From an uncultured Leucothrix sp. (GTDB lineage: Bacteria; Pseudomonadota; Gammaproteobacteria; Thiotrichales; Thiotrichaceae): a DNA stretch of 13,748 nucleotides. The stretch lies in the NCBI GenBank assembly GCA_937923375.1, contig CALAJG010000287.1, forward strand, positions 1-13,748. The letters are read 5' to 3'. A program made the position numbers and the translations under genes. The first letter of the stretch is position 1, and each line of letters opens with the position of its first letter. The notes below the pieces were generated by a model. The model was given only the letters and a program-made list of their open reading frames with translations. It did not search any database and was not told the origin of the DNA. Shown here in pieces: positions 1 to 7,700 of the stretch.

Positions 1-527
1 AATAATTGCACTTCCAAATAATGAACATAATTTGGGCTTTTAATACTGCTAGATTGGTGTCATCAAACTGGCTATGCTGCTGGCCCAAACATTCGCTTAA
101 ACTGGGTCTAATTTAATTTTGGTATTAGCATTATGTTAGTAAAACTTTTGGACGCTGTACTGTGAGCACCACTTATGTATTGATGAACTTTTACCAATCA
201 AGAACATCAATATAGTTGAGGAAAGGGGGGTATTTCTAAATCCGGATGAGAATTTTCATGATTCTCGCACATCTGAAGACACTAATTCTTCCCATCACCC
301 TTAGATAATTTTGCTCAAAACTAGTAAACAGAGTCTTTCATGGCCCGATATTGAAAGATTAACGACTTATTATTAATCAACTTTAACATTAAATCTTATT
401 TGATATTTTAAGAATGCTAAATATTTGCTTAAGTCTGCCAAAAAAATTATATTAAATCAGGGAGTAAGGGCTTAACAATTACTCTCGTGAAATCATCTTT
501 TTCAACCGTACTGACAATGGAATTAAT
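1..527. other. Non-coding region upstream of tauA
   Basis: No convincing gene is seen in these 527 bases on either strand. The stretch is AT-rich. It contains a G-run at 225-230, a small inverted repeat GAGAAT/ATTCTC (248-253 and 261-266, 7-nt loop), a lone GTGAGCAC at 162-169 that matches one of the palindromes after tauC, and near its end a candidate sigma-70 promoter. The window starts inside intergenic DNA, so the neighbour to the left is unknown. Confidence 0.6.
425..453 (+). promoter_or_regulatory. Candidate sigma-70 promoter of tauA
   Basis: TTGCTT at 425-430 and TATATT at 448-453 are separated by 17 bp, the optimal spacing. Transcription would start near 460 and give a leader of about 68 nt before the tauA ATG at 528. 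The surrounding DNA is AT-rich, so chance matches are common; this is a position proposal, not a strong call. Confidence 0.35.
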
Positions 528-1508
528 ATGAAAGTAATAAATAAACTGACTACGTTAGCTGCAACAGCGTTAGTTGCAAGTGCTATGACATCTCCAGTTA
601 TGGCTGCTGCTGACCAAGTAAACGTGGCTTTTTTCTTAGAGTGGGCAACACCTAACCAGATCGCTAAAGTTGAAGCGGCATATGACGATGCACTTGGGGT
701 TCCAGTTGGCTGGACTAACTTCGACGCTGGTACACAGATGACAGAAGCTATGCTAGCGGGCGACATCGACATCTCTTACAGTCAAGGTCTTGCACCTTTC
801 ATCAACGCAGTAAACGCGGGCGCGCCCATCAAAATGGTTTCGATCGCGGTTCAATATCCAGCTAACGACTGTGTTGTTAGAAATGGCGCTGGCATCGACA
901 AATCTAACGCCTCTGAGCTTGAAGGCAAGTCAGTAGCTGTTCCTTTAGCTACCATGGCTGACTACAGCTTCCGTATGATGATGCGCGCACTTAAAGTAGA
1001 CGTTAGCAAAATCAAAGTAATCGACCAGGCACCTGCTGATGCAGCAGTATCTCTAGCTGACGGAAATGTTGTTATGGCGTGTGGTTTCGGTGGAAACTCA
1101 ATGGCCAAAATGTATGAAGTGGGTAAGAAACTAATGAGTGCAGAAGACAAAGAAGCCGCTGGTATCATCAGCTTCGACGTTGTTTCTGTGACTGAGAAAT
1201 TTGCTCAGGAAAACCCTGATCTGGTACGTGGCTTCCTTAAGGTTACAGAAGAAGCAAACATGGCGTTTGCTAAAGACCAAGGCAAGCTTGGCGTAATCGC
1301 TAAAGATGCTGGTATGACGCCTGAAGCTGCTAAGAAGCAAATGGCTGACTTCCACTTCCCAAGCAATGCAGAGCAACTTGAGAAGTACTTCAACAAAGGC
1401 GGTTTAGCTGATGTTGCTATCGGCATCGTTGGTAATGCGTTCGCAACTAAAGAGAAGCCTGCACTGAAAGACTACAGCGTAACGATTGATACTTCTTTCC
1501 TTAAGTAA
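528..1508 (+). CDS. tauA: Taurine/sulfonate ABC transporter, periplasmic binding protein TauA
   Basis: This 326-residue protein would bind a small sulfonate, most likely taurine, in the periplasm and deliver it to the TauBC membrane complex. Residues 1-26 form a clear Sec signal peptide (basic start, hydrophobic core, SPVMA before the likely cut). The mature protein has the two-lobe layout of the SsuA/TauA/NrtA family, with stretches such as FFLEWATPNQIAKVE (35-49), FDAGTQMTEAMLAGDIDIS (65-83) and VAVPLATMADYSFR (136-149). Cysteines 115 and 185 are the only two in the mature chain. The ATG has only a weak GGAA-type ribosome site, but the signal peptide fixes the start. It heads tauABC and is followed by a hairpin terminator, consistent with expression above that of its partners. 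The substrate is inferred from family resemblance; another sulfonate or a related small organic compound is possible. Confidence 0.8.
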   Translation: MKVINKLTTLAATALVASAMTSPVMAAADQVNVAFFLEWATPNQIAKVEAAYDDALGVPVGWTNFDAGTQMTEAMLAGDIDISYSQGLAPFINAVNAGAPIKMVSIAVQYPANDCVVRNGAGIDKSNASELEGKSVAVPLATMADYSFRMMMRALKVDVSKIKVIDQAPADAAVSLADGNVVMACGFGGNSMAKMYEVGKKLMSAEDKEAAGIISFDVVSVTEKFAQENPDLVRGFLKVTEEANMAFAKDQGKLGVIAKDAGMTPEAAKKQMADFHFPSNAEQLEKYFNKGGLADVAIGIVGNAFATKEKPALKDYSVTIDTSFLK

Positions 1509-1522
1509 TCATTCGCGCTTCA

Positions 1523-1581
1523 GTAGTGTCTAGAGGTAGTCAGCATGCGGATTGACTGGCTCTCTCTTAACTTAACACTAC
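1523..1581 (+). other. Nested inverted repeats in the tauA-tauB gap
   Basis: AGAG (1532-1535) pairs with CTCT (1560-1563) and AGTC (1538-1541) with GACT (1554-1557), joined by one wobble and one G-G mismatch, giving a stem of about nine pairs with a 12-nt loop. Outside it, GTAGTGT (1523-1529) can pair with ACACTAC (1575-1581). Together they would fold the RNA directly after the tauA stop codon. A role in protecting the tauA 3' end is inferred. Confidence 0.4.
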
Positions 1582-1596
1582 CGATTCAAGAAAAGT

Positions 1597-1636
1597 ATGG
1601 CAGATGTTTGCTAACCAGCGATCATCTGCCATTTTT
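1597..1636 (+). terminator. Rho-independent terminator or attenuator between tauA and tauB
   Basis: ATGGCAGATG (1597-1606) and CATCTGCCAT (1623-1632) form a perfect 10-bp stem. The 16-nt loop can form an inner GCT/AGC stem, and the hairpin runs directly into TTTTT (1632-1636). It lies 50 nt before tauB with no obvious strong promoter after it, so partial termination that leaves tauA more abundant than tauBC is the simplest reading. Confidence 0.7.
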
Positions 1637-1686
1637 ATAGCTTTACAGAAGCATAAGTTTTGCAAGATTAATTAGGGGAACACTTC

Positions 1687-2490
1687 ATGAGCGACCTAGT
1701 TGCCGACAAAGTCAATATGGTTTTCAACACAAAGGGGGGTGGAACGGTTCATGCCTTGAAGGACATCAGTTTCACATTAAAACAAGGCGAGTTACTGTCT
1801 GTTCTCGGCCCTTCTGGCTGTGGAAAAACAACACTGCTTAATATCATTGCGGGGTTTAATCGCCCAACAGGTGGCGCATTCTACTTGGGTGGCGAAGAGA
1901 TATCAGGTCCGGGATTGAACCGGGGCATGGTGTTTCAGCAAGGCGCTTTGTTTGAGTGGCTAACCGTCGCTGAAAACGTTAATTTCGGCTTGCGTATGAA
2001 AGGCTCTGATAAAAAAGAAACGGCTCAAAAAGTTGAGGAGTGGCTAGACATTGTAGGCCTTCAGGGTTTCGGCAACACACCGACTTACCAACTGTCCGGC
2101 GGTATGCAACAACGCGTTGCTTTGGCTCGTTGCCTGATTAACGATCCTGACCTAATTCTGATGGATGAACCCTTAGGTGCATTGGATGCATTAACCAGGG
2201 AAAAGATGCAAACACTCGTTCTCAAAATATGGAAAGAGACCGGTAAGACAATCATGATTATCACGCACTCTGTTGAGGAAGCACTACTGTTAGGTGAGCG
2301 TCTGTTCGTGATGGCACCGCGCCCGGGCCGTCTACACAAGGAATACCAACTTCCTTTTGCCGAGCAAGGATTGACGACTGACCCAAGAGAGATTAAAAAC
2401 AGCGCGCAGTTCTCAGAAACGCGTGAGGAAATTTTAACCATGATCTGGAATATGGAAGAAGAGATCATGGGCAAGACTAACGCCGCTTAA
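1687..2490 (+). CDS. tauB: Taurine/sulfonate ABC transporter, ATP-binding protein TauB
   Basis: This 267-residue ATPase would hydrolyse ATP in the cytoplasm to drive import through TauC. All motifs of a working nucleotide-binding domain are present: Walker A GPSGCGKTT (41-49), Q-loop glutamine in VFQQ (84-85), signature LSGGMQQR (136-143), Walker B LILMDE (156-161) with catalytic Glu161, D-loop GALD, and switch His194. The MAPRPGR stretch after the H-loop is typical of the SsuB/TauB/NrtD group. The length is close to that of E. coli TauB (about 255), with a slightly longer acidic C-terminal tail. An AGGGG ribosome site at 1674-1678 sits 8 nt before the ATG. tauC begins 26 nt after the stop codon, so the two are surely co-transcribed. 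Confidence 0.88.
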   Translation: MSDLVADKVNMVFNTKGGGTVHALKDISFTLKQGELLSVLGPSGCGKTTLLNIIAGFNRPTGGAFYLGGEEISGPGLNRGMVFQQGALFEWLTVAENVNFGLRMKGSDKKETAQKVEEWLDIVGLQGFGNTPTYQLSGGMQQRVALARCLINDPDLILMDEPLGALDALTREKMQTLVLKIWKETGKTIMIITHSVEEALLLGERLFVMAPRPGRLHKEYQLPFAEQGLTTDPREIKNSAQFSETREEILTMIWNMEEEIMGKTNAA

Positions 2491-2516
2491 CACACGAAAA
2501 TTCGGGATACATCAAA

Positions 2517-4403
2517 ATGATTGTTGGAACGCTGTTTATTATTTTAATTTGCCTGTTAATCGGGTCAATTATCTACGGTCGGCGATTGGTCCGAACCGAA
2601 GTCACGGATGCCGTCTTTGGTAATCCGACTCGCGCACTGGGGGGATGGCATTGGATTGTCGCCGGGGTCTCGAGTATTTTAATTATCTGGCTTTACTTTT
2701 CGTGGGATGCTGGACGTGCTTTCTTCCCAAAGTCTGCCAATGAATTGTGTCAAGTTGCTAAGCTAAACCGTACTGCAAACCCAATCCGTTCAGCTTTCCC
2801 GCTAGAAGATAGGCTTCTAAGAAGCACGCTGTTGCTCGAACGGGATTATGGCCAGATGGATGCATTAGAGTCCAAGCTCGCTAACACTAACTTTAACGAA
2901 ACTGATCGAGCTGAACTTCAGTCAGTTATCTCAGAAATGCGTGCAACCCTAGCCGCTCAGGCTGATCCTAAATTGATGGATCCTGGCACGGCTGGCAGAT
3001 TAGATGAAATTGCCACTCGTATTAATGACCTTGCAAAAAACATTGCGGACGACAACTACCCCAGCACGCCTGACCCAGATCGTGAAAAAGCCTTAGCGCA
3101 ACCAGCTTGGGGGGAAACCAGTACTGAAATTCCTCCCATGCCAATGACAGATTTAGGGTATAAGTTCTCCAAAGCCGCCGAAGTCATGGATGGCATCTCC
3201 AAGGACTTCTCGAAGATTCGTAATAACGGTGAGAACATCACTGCCAAGCTTGAAGCACTACAGGCCCGTTACAAAGGCTTTAAGATTGACGAAAGCGATG
3301 GTGAAGAGATCACAGCACAACGCAAAGAATTGCTGAAGCAGGTGGAAAAAATTTATCGCCGTATCGATGACGGAAAGATTTTCCCTAGTGCGATGACGCA
3401 GAAAGTCGAAGACGCATTAATCAACCTTGATGATGTTAAAAAGAGTGAGCAAGGGATGCTGCGCTACATTGATATTTTTGCCCTACCGGGTGGGGATATC
3501 CTCGCAGGCAACAGAGCCTGTTCTGAGCAGGGTTCTGGTCGCTGGTTACCGAAACCTTCCGACACTTTGCAGACTTTTGTCAAAATGGCACACCCAGACG
3601 AAGGCTATAAAGGCATTCCATTACTCTGGTATAAAATGAAGCCTGTTGGCGAGGTTTTTGAAATATTAATACCTGACTGGATTGCTAACCTGGTTCCCGG
3701 TGAGTATCCTCGTCACGACGATGCGGGTAACGTACTGACTAACTTCAAAAACAAAGTGTACAACTTCGCTACCGGTAACTACGAGTCTATGATGATACCC
3801 GTTCCTATTGGGCACATTTGGGACTCCATGATGCGTGTATTAGCAGGTTTATTCTTCGGAATAATTCTTGGGGTACCCTTAGGTTTGTATATGGGTCTGT
3901 CGCGGTTTGCTAAAGGCTTTTTTGATCCGTTAATCGAACTGTACCGCCCTATTCCACCGCTAGCCTGGGCACCGTTAATTCTGACCATCTTTGGTATTCA
4001 GGACGATGGAAAAATCTTCCTGCTATTCATGGTAGCCTTTGCCATTATGGTTATTTCGGCACGAACCGGTGCAACTGGAACTCAGCTATCGAAAATCCAT
4101 GCGGCACACTCATTGGGAGCAAGTAAGTTCCAAATCATCCGCAAGGTTATCTTGCCAAACTCACTACCAGAGATTCTGACCGGTATTCGTATCGCGATTG
4201 GTGTGTGTTGGGGAACCTTGGTAGCAGCGGAAATGCTTGCGGGTACTACTGGTATTGGTTTTGTTGAAAACGTTGCACGTAAGCAATCTGACTACGAAAT
4301 TATCTGGATGACTATTCTCTTATTGGGTCTGTTAGGTCTGTTATTTGACTTGATTATGCGATTTATTATTCATCGCACTATACCTTGGAGAGGTAAGGGT
4401 TAA
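2517..4403 (+). CDS. tauC: Taurine/sulfonate ABC transporter permease TauC with large N-terminal extension
   Basis: The C-terminal part (about residues 425-628) is an ordinary permease domain of the SsuC/TauC family. It has hydrophobic segments near 440-462, 481-516, 556-576 and 596-617, and the cytoplasmic coupling loop AAHSLGAS (529-536) followed by a conserved GASKFQIIRKVILPNSLPE-type run that docks on TauB. The first 425 residues are unusual: membrane segments at about 3-20 and 46-63, then roughly 370 soluble residues. These are rich in charged heptad-like helices (about 97-180 and 215-285), followed by a segment containing Cys335; with Cys78 just after the second membrane segment, a disulfide is possible. 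E. coli TauC is about 275 residues, so this is more than double. By the positive-inside rule the extra domain is probably periplasmic. A GGGA ribosome site (2504-2507) precedes the ATG. The function of the extension is unknown. Confidence 0.8.
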   Translation: MIVGTLFIILICLLIGSIIYGRRLVRTEVTDAVFGNPTRALGGWHWIVAGVSSILIIWLYFSWDAGRAFFPKSANELCQVAKLNRTANPIRSAFPLEDRLLRSTLLLERDYGQMDALESKLANTNFNETDRAELQSVISEMRATLAAQADPKLMDPGTAGRLDEIATRINDLAKNIADDNYPSTPDPDREKALAQPAWGETSTEIPPMPMTDLGYKFSKAAEVMDGISKDFSKIRNNGENITAKLEALQARYKGFKIDESDGEEITAQRKELLKQVEKIYRRIDDGKIFPSAMTQKVEDALINLDDVKKSEQGMLRYIDIFALPGGDILAGNRACSEQGSGRWLPKPSDTLQTFVKMAHPDEGYKGIPLLWYKMKPVGEVFEILIPDWIANLVPGEYPRHDDAGNVLTNFKNKVYNFATGNYESMMIPVPIGHIWDSMMRVLAGLFFGIILGVPLGLYMGLSRFAKGFFDPLIELYRPIPPLAWAPLILTIFGIQDDGKIFLLFMVAFAIMVISARTGATGTQLSKIHAAHSLGASKFQIIRKVILPNSLPEILTGIRIAIGVCWGTLVAAEMLAGTTGIGFVENVARKQSDYEIIWMTILLLGLLGLLFDLIMRFIIHRTIPWRGKG

Positions 4404-4432
4404 TAGTTCAATTAATCGGCATTTGTTCAGAT

Positions 4433-4465
4433 AGTGTTCACTCGACCAACGGTATAGTGAGCACT
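4433..4465. repeat. Tandem AGTGNNCACT palindromes, 23 bp apart
   Basis: AGTGTTCACT (4433-4442) and AGTGAGCACT (4456-4465) are each palindromic around a two-base centre, and their centres lie 23 bp apart, about two helical turns. They read equally as a pair of protein-binding sites on one DNA face or, paired with each other, as an RNA hairpin with one G-U pair and a 13-nt loop. They begin 30 nt after the tauC stop codon. The role is unknown. Confidence 0.45.
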
Positions 4466-4585
4466 GTTTCAAGGCGTAACCAAGCAACCTAAACGAACAA
4501 GAAGAAAAAACCTAACAACAATAAAAGACTGGTTGGTAAAAATTAAAATAAACCGTTATCCGGAAACAATATCGAAAAGAAACTC

Positions 4586-4607
4586 GGGGTGCTTAGGCAC
4601 CCCTTTT
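4586..4607 (+). terminator. Rho-independent terminator of the tau operon
   Basis: A perfect 7-bp GC-rich stem, GGGGTGC (4586-4592) with GCACCCC (4597-4603), closes a 4-nt TTAG loop and runs into TTTT (4604-4607). It is the first strong terminator after tauC and lies 150 bp before the next gene. Confidence 0.85.
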
Positions 4608-4693
4608 CTATGTCTATTGGCTTCTCAGCAATTAACTCTCCCTCTTACCCTCTATTAGTGTTACTTTTACTGCAAGGTTATTGTCAACTTTGA

Positions 4694-4709
4694 TAAACCA
4701 ATTGGTTTA
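4694..4709. promoter_or_regulatory. 16-bp perfect palindrome, candidate operator
   Basis: TAAACCAATTGGTTTA is fully self-complementary and ends 47 bp before the ATG at 4757. It lies just downstream of a TTGTCA hexamer (4681-4686), so a bound repressor would cover the expected core promoter. The cognate regulator is unknown and no regulator gene lies in the window. Confidence 0.4.
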
Positions 4710-4756
4710 AAGCCTGACTAACTCCTTACAGGGCTAAAAAAGAGACATAAAAATCA

Positions 4757-5803
4757 ATGAGAGTGATTGAACACGATCTGCTGAAACTAGGTGAATATAC
4801 TATTTCACCCGGTGAGCGCCGCACGATTGAACTGCCAGTTACCGACCTATACACCCACACCTCATTAAAAATGCCGGTGCAGGTCGTTCGCGGAAAGAAG
4901 CCAGGGCCAACACTGTTCCTGAGTGCAGCCATTCACGGAGATGAAATTAACGGCGTTGAAATCGTCCGCCGAGTGCTGGACTATAAAGGGTTAGATAACA
5001 TTCGTGGCACACTCATCGCCGTCCCTATCGTTAACGTTCAGGGCTTCTTAGCACAGTCTCGCTATACACCAGACCGACGTGATCTTAACCGCTGTTTTCC
5101 CGGAAATAGTCATGGATCCGTTGCGAGTCGTTTAGCCAACTTATTCGTTAATGAGATTGTCCTCAAGTCAGACTGTGGTATTGATTTACATACTGCAGCC
5201 ATTCACCGTGATAATCTGCCGCAAATTCGCGCCCAATTAAACAACTCAGAAACGGCTCAATTAGCACAAGCATTTGACGCACCAGTAATGCTCAATACTA
5301 ACCTGAGAGACGGCTCGCTACGCCACTTTGCCGATGAGCATGGCATTCCCATCTTGCTGTATGAAGCCGGCGAGGCGTTGCGTTTTGAAGAATCATCGAT
5401 TCGAATTGGTGCGCGTGGTGTACTGAACGTGATGCGTGAATTGGGCATGCTACGACCAAGTCGCAAGAAAAGCACTTCAAAGAGCGTGACTGCCAATTCA
5501 TCACATTGGATTCGAGCGGAGCGCAGTGGCATCTTGCGCGCCACAGTTGGTTTAGGTTCCTCTATATCGGCGGGACAGTCTCTAGGAACAATCTCAGATC
5601 CTTTTGGCATTCAGGAACAGGTAATAACAGCGGAATATCCAGGAATATTAATCGGCAGAACCAACCTACCACTGGCTAATGAGGGGGATGCCGTGTTTCA
5701 CATCGCGCGATTTGAAGCCAGTGATGAACCGATGGAAAGTTTTGGAACCCTGCACACTGAAAGTACTGAGTGGGGATTACCGATGACTAGCCCAATCATT
5801 TGA
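4757..5803 (+). CDS. Succinylglutamate desuccinylase/aspartoacylase (AstE-AspA) family zinc deacylase
   Basis: This 348-residue protein belongs to the M14-like AstE/AspA family, whose members use zinc to remove an acyl group from an N-acyl amino acid or similar amide. The zinc ligands are visible in AAIHGDEINGVE (His60, Glu63) and GIDLHTA (His145). The substrate-side DLNRCFPG run (109-116) and the YEAGE motif with likely catalytic Glu203 complete the site. A beta-rich C-terminal domain (about 250-315) carries a GILIGRTNLPLANEGD-type stretch usual for this subgroup. It has no signal peptide, so it is cytoplasmic. The ribosome site is weak (AGAG about 12 nt upstream). Relatives often sit beside rimK and a RimB-like protease gene; here the protease gene is present, tail to tail with an 8-nt overlap, but rimK is not between them. 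The true substrate cannot be read from the sequence. Confidence 0.85.
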   Translation: MRVIEHDLLKLGEYTISPGERRTIELPVTDLYTHTSLKMPVQVVRGKKPGPTLFLSAAIHGDEINGVEIVRRVLDYKGLDNIRGTLIAVPIVNVQGFLAQSRYTPDRRDLNRCFPGNSHGSVASRLANLFVNEIVLKSDCGIDLHTAAIHRDNLPQIRAQLNNSETAQLAQAFDAPVMLNTNLRDGSLRHFADEHGIPILLYEAGEALRFEESSIRIGARGVLNVMRELGMLRPSRKKSTSKSVTANSSHWIRAERSGILRATVGLGSSISAGQSLGTISDPFGIQEQVITAEYPGILIGRTNLPLANEGDAVFHIARFEASDEPMESFGTLHTESTEWGLPMTSPII

Positions 5804-6227
5804 TCTGACGGTAAGACACTCCAGGATTGACGGTAAAACGTCCTTTCATGGCCCTGCGCCCTAGGAGCATTCGATAACGCATGTTGTCTCGATTGGCCAG
5901 AGTTAGCTCGGTTTCAAATTCGATATTGCCGATTATTAAAGTTGACGCGATGACATAGCGCATTTCGTTGTGTCCGCCAGAATCGGTCACTTCACGATAA
6001 TCAACTACTAACGATTCACACCAAACTTCGGTTACCGTATTCCCTTGGTCAGGATGAACGCCAAAGCGAACCCATACCTGATTATCTTTTTCAAAGGTCT
6101 CTACTGAAAAAGCGTGGATGCAGGAAGTTTTTGCGCCAGTATCAACCTTTGCTTTAACACCCTTGATGCCAAAGTCAGGAAGATCAACGTACTCTCGCCA
6201 GCCTAATTCAGCTAGTTTTCTTTTCAT
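5796..6227 (-). CDS. RimB-like putative ATP-dependent zinc protease (retropepsin-like fold)
   Basis: The 143-residue protein matches the small family annotated as ATP-dependent zinc protease or RimB. Its marks are KVDTGAKTSCIHA (27-39) with an aspartic-protease-like Asp29-Thr30-Gly31, and MLLGRRAMKGRFTVNP (120-135) near the C terminus. The length is that of the whole family, so it appears complete. The DTGA and LLGR motifs are those of retropepsin-like enzymes, so the zinc and ATP parts of the usual name are doubtful. In Pseudomonas, RimB works with the glutamate ligase RimK in modifying ribosomal protein S6; no rimK lies in this window. The start is ATG 6227 without a clear ribosome site. 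The gene overlaps the deacylase gene by 8 nt at the 3' ends and is separated from its upstream neighbour by a terminator, so it must have its own promoter. Confidence 0.8.
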   Translation of the reverse strand: MKRKLAELGWREYVDLPDFGIKGVKAKVDTGAKTSCIHAFSVETFEKDNQVWVRFGVHPDQGNTVTEVWCESLVVDYREVTDSGGHNEMRYVIASTLIIGNIEFETELTLANRDNMRYRMLLGRRAMKGRFTVNPGVSYRQIK

Positions 6228-6315
6228 ACACTGTTTATTATTAATGCCCGATTAGTTGATAATTTACCATAGGCTTTCCTTACTGGGGTTAATAATTAGA
6301 AACTTTCCAGCAACA

Positions 6316-6357
6316 TAAAAATAAAAAGCGGAGGATGATTGCTCATCACTCCGCTTT
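6316..6357 (-). terminator. Rho-independent terminator of the beta-barrel gene
   Basis: On the minus strand AAAGCGGAG pairs with CTCCGCTTT over nine pairs, continued by TGATG/CATCA-type pairing around a short loop with one bulged base (6325-6357), and runs into a T-rich tract (6327-6316). It starts 19 nt after the stop codon of the 6377-7576 gene. Confidence 0.85.
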
Positions 6358-6376
6358 ATTTACCTGATGGTACGAA

Positions 6377-7576
6377 TCAATCTAAGCTGTAACTTACCGA
6401 GAGATTCAGATCAGTATCAATTTCTTCATTGTTATTGGTATCGTCCTCATCATCCATGTCGGTTGCTGTCGCAGTCAACTTAAGGTCCAGTTTGTTATTA
6501 AGCTCATAAATAAGTTGAGACCTAAGAATGTTGCTCGTAAAGTCGTTGCTTGAATCGTTACTGCCTGACTTGTTGTAACCCAGTATCCATTTATTTTCCC
6601 AATCAATTTGATCAGTTAACTCATAGGTCAGTGCCATCGTGTTGGTCAGGTTGTAGCCCGTGTCGTCATCGCCAAAGTCAAGTGACAGACCTGACGTATT
6701 TGAGAACTGTGTTCTATTGCTCAGTGGACGATGATATTCAGCTTCAATCAGATCCAATGTAGGATCTCCACCATCAGTTCCATCGTAATTGGTTAGTACC
6801 AGACCAATACCACTATTAACCTTCCAACCGTGGCGACGCTCAAAGAAATTCTCGTTTATCAGTACGTCATGAGCTTTGATAGCACCCGCAGCACCTAGTG
6901 CACCATTAACCTGACCGCTAGCAACTAATACTTTTTCAATATCGGCAATCCACTGCTGAGCATAGTTACTACTTGTACGGTATTTGCTCTTGTATTCTTC
7001 TTGTAAAGCAATCAACTTGGCAACTTGAACGTAAGTGCTTTTGCCTGGATCTGCCTTCATTGAGCCTTGTTTACGCAAAGCCTCTATCAAGCGAATCGAT
7101 TTAGCCATCGGTGTCAAATTAACTACTCTGCCGTAACCCAGACCAACACCAATTTTTGAGTAGACGCTTTCAGCGCCTTTTAAAAGGCCAAAATCGCCAG
7201 AACCATACCAGAACAGTCCTTTAGAGTTAGGACGGAAATAATTGTTAACTTCGGCTCTACCCGTAGCATTATAAGTGCTTGATGATGACGCACCATTTGT
7301 TGTGCCGCGGTTAACTGAACCACCCGCATCGAACTCAACTTTAAGATCACGATTTGGTGTGCTGATCACACGGTTATAATCTAAGTTTAGTGTTGCATCA
7401 TATCCTGTTTGACCTTGGTTTCCGCCAGTGGCGCCAAACGTCCCGTCCAAGGTAGCATTCTTGTAAGCACTGCTAGCTTCGGTGAAATCGAACAACGTTA
7501 CTTCAGCTGTCGCAGTCGTCCCCACAGTTAACACTGCAACAGACAAAGCTGCTGCTATTTTAGTTTTTACGATCAT
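6377..7576 (-). CDS. Predicted outer-membrane beta-barrel protein of unknown function
   Basis: The 399-residue protein starts with a good Sec signal peptide (cleavage probably after TATA, residue 24). The mature chain has alternating aromatic/polar strands typical of an outer-membrane barrel, for example GKLFWYGSGDFGLL-like 120-132, GVGLGYGRVVN (143-153) and the regular two-residue alternation in 287-399. A helical, non-barrel segment at about 155-245, beginning TPMAKSIRLIEALRKQG, interrupts the strands and may be a plug or periplasmic domain. Asp-rich turns occur at 264-273, 302-306 and 372-388. The last residue is Asp rather than the aromatic that most barrels present to the BAM machinery. 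A GAGAAA ribosome site (7583-7588) precedes the ATG. I recognise the architecture (similar to DUF481-type barrels) but not the specific family. Confidence 0.6.
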   Translation of the reverse strand: MIVKTKIAAALSVAVLTVGTTATAEVTLFDFTEASSAYKNATLDGTFGATGGNQGQTGYDATLNLDYNRVISTPNRDLKVEFDAGGSVNRGTTNGASSSSTYNATGRAEVNNYFRPNSKGLFWYGSGDFGLLKGAESVYSKIGVGLGYGRVVNLTPMAKSIRLIEALRKQGSMKADPGKSTYVQVAKLIALQEEYKSKYRTSSNYAQQWIADIEKVLVASGQVNGALGAAGAIKAHDVLINENFFERRHGWKVNSGIGLVLTNYDGTDGGDPTLDLIEAEYHRPLSNRTQFSNTSGLSLDFGDDDTGYNLTNTMALTYELTDQIDWENKWILGYNKSGSNDSSNDFTSNILRSQLIYELNNKLDLKLTATATDMDDEDDTNNNEEIDTDLNLSVSYSLD

Positions 7577-7700
7577 TGAAATTTCTCTTTGATTACAAGT
7601 TAAATCTGTGTTCGTTTGTCTAAGCCAGCTAATTAGTCGTTATATGACCAGCCATAGACAAGCGAGTAATGTGTTGTAGCATTGAAGTCAGAATTGATTC

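Larger units (their letters stand above)
4404..4756. other. Gap between tauC and the deacylase gene
   Basis: No gene is seen in these 353 bases. From left to right they hold two AGTGNNCACT palindromes (4433-4465), an A-rich unstructured stretch, a strong terminator (4586-4607), and a 16-bp palindrome (4694-4709) 47 bp ahead of the next start codon. The three elements are listed separately. Confidence 0.6.

Noticed and set aside
180..201. TTGAT and ATCAA half-sites upstream of tauA as a possible FNR box
   Set aside because: The half-sites are 12 bp apart instead of 4, so the arrangement does not fit FNR binding.
246..308. 20-codon ORF (starts MRIFMILAHL) after an AGGAAAGGGGGG stretch
   Set aside because: The purine run is too far from the ATG (about 15 nt) for good initiation, and a frame of this size in AT-rich DNA is expected by chance.
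479..772. 97-residue frame on the minus strand opposite the start of tauA
   Set aside because: It is a shadow of tauA; it has no ribosome site or recognisable protein features, and tauA is clearly the real gene.
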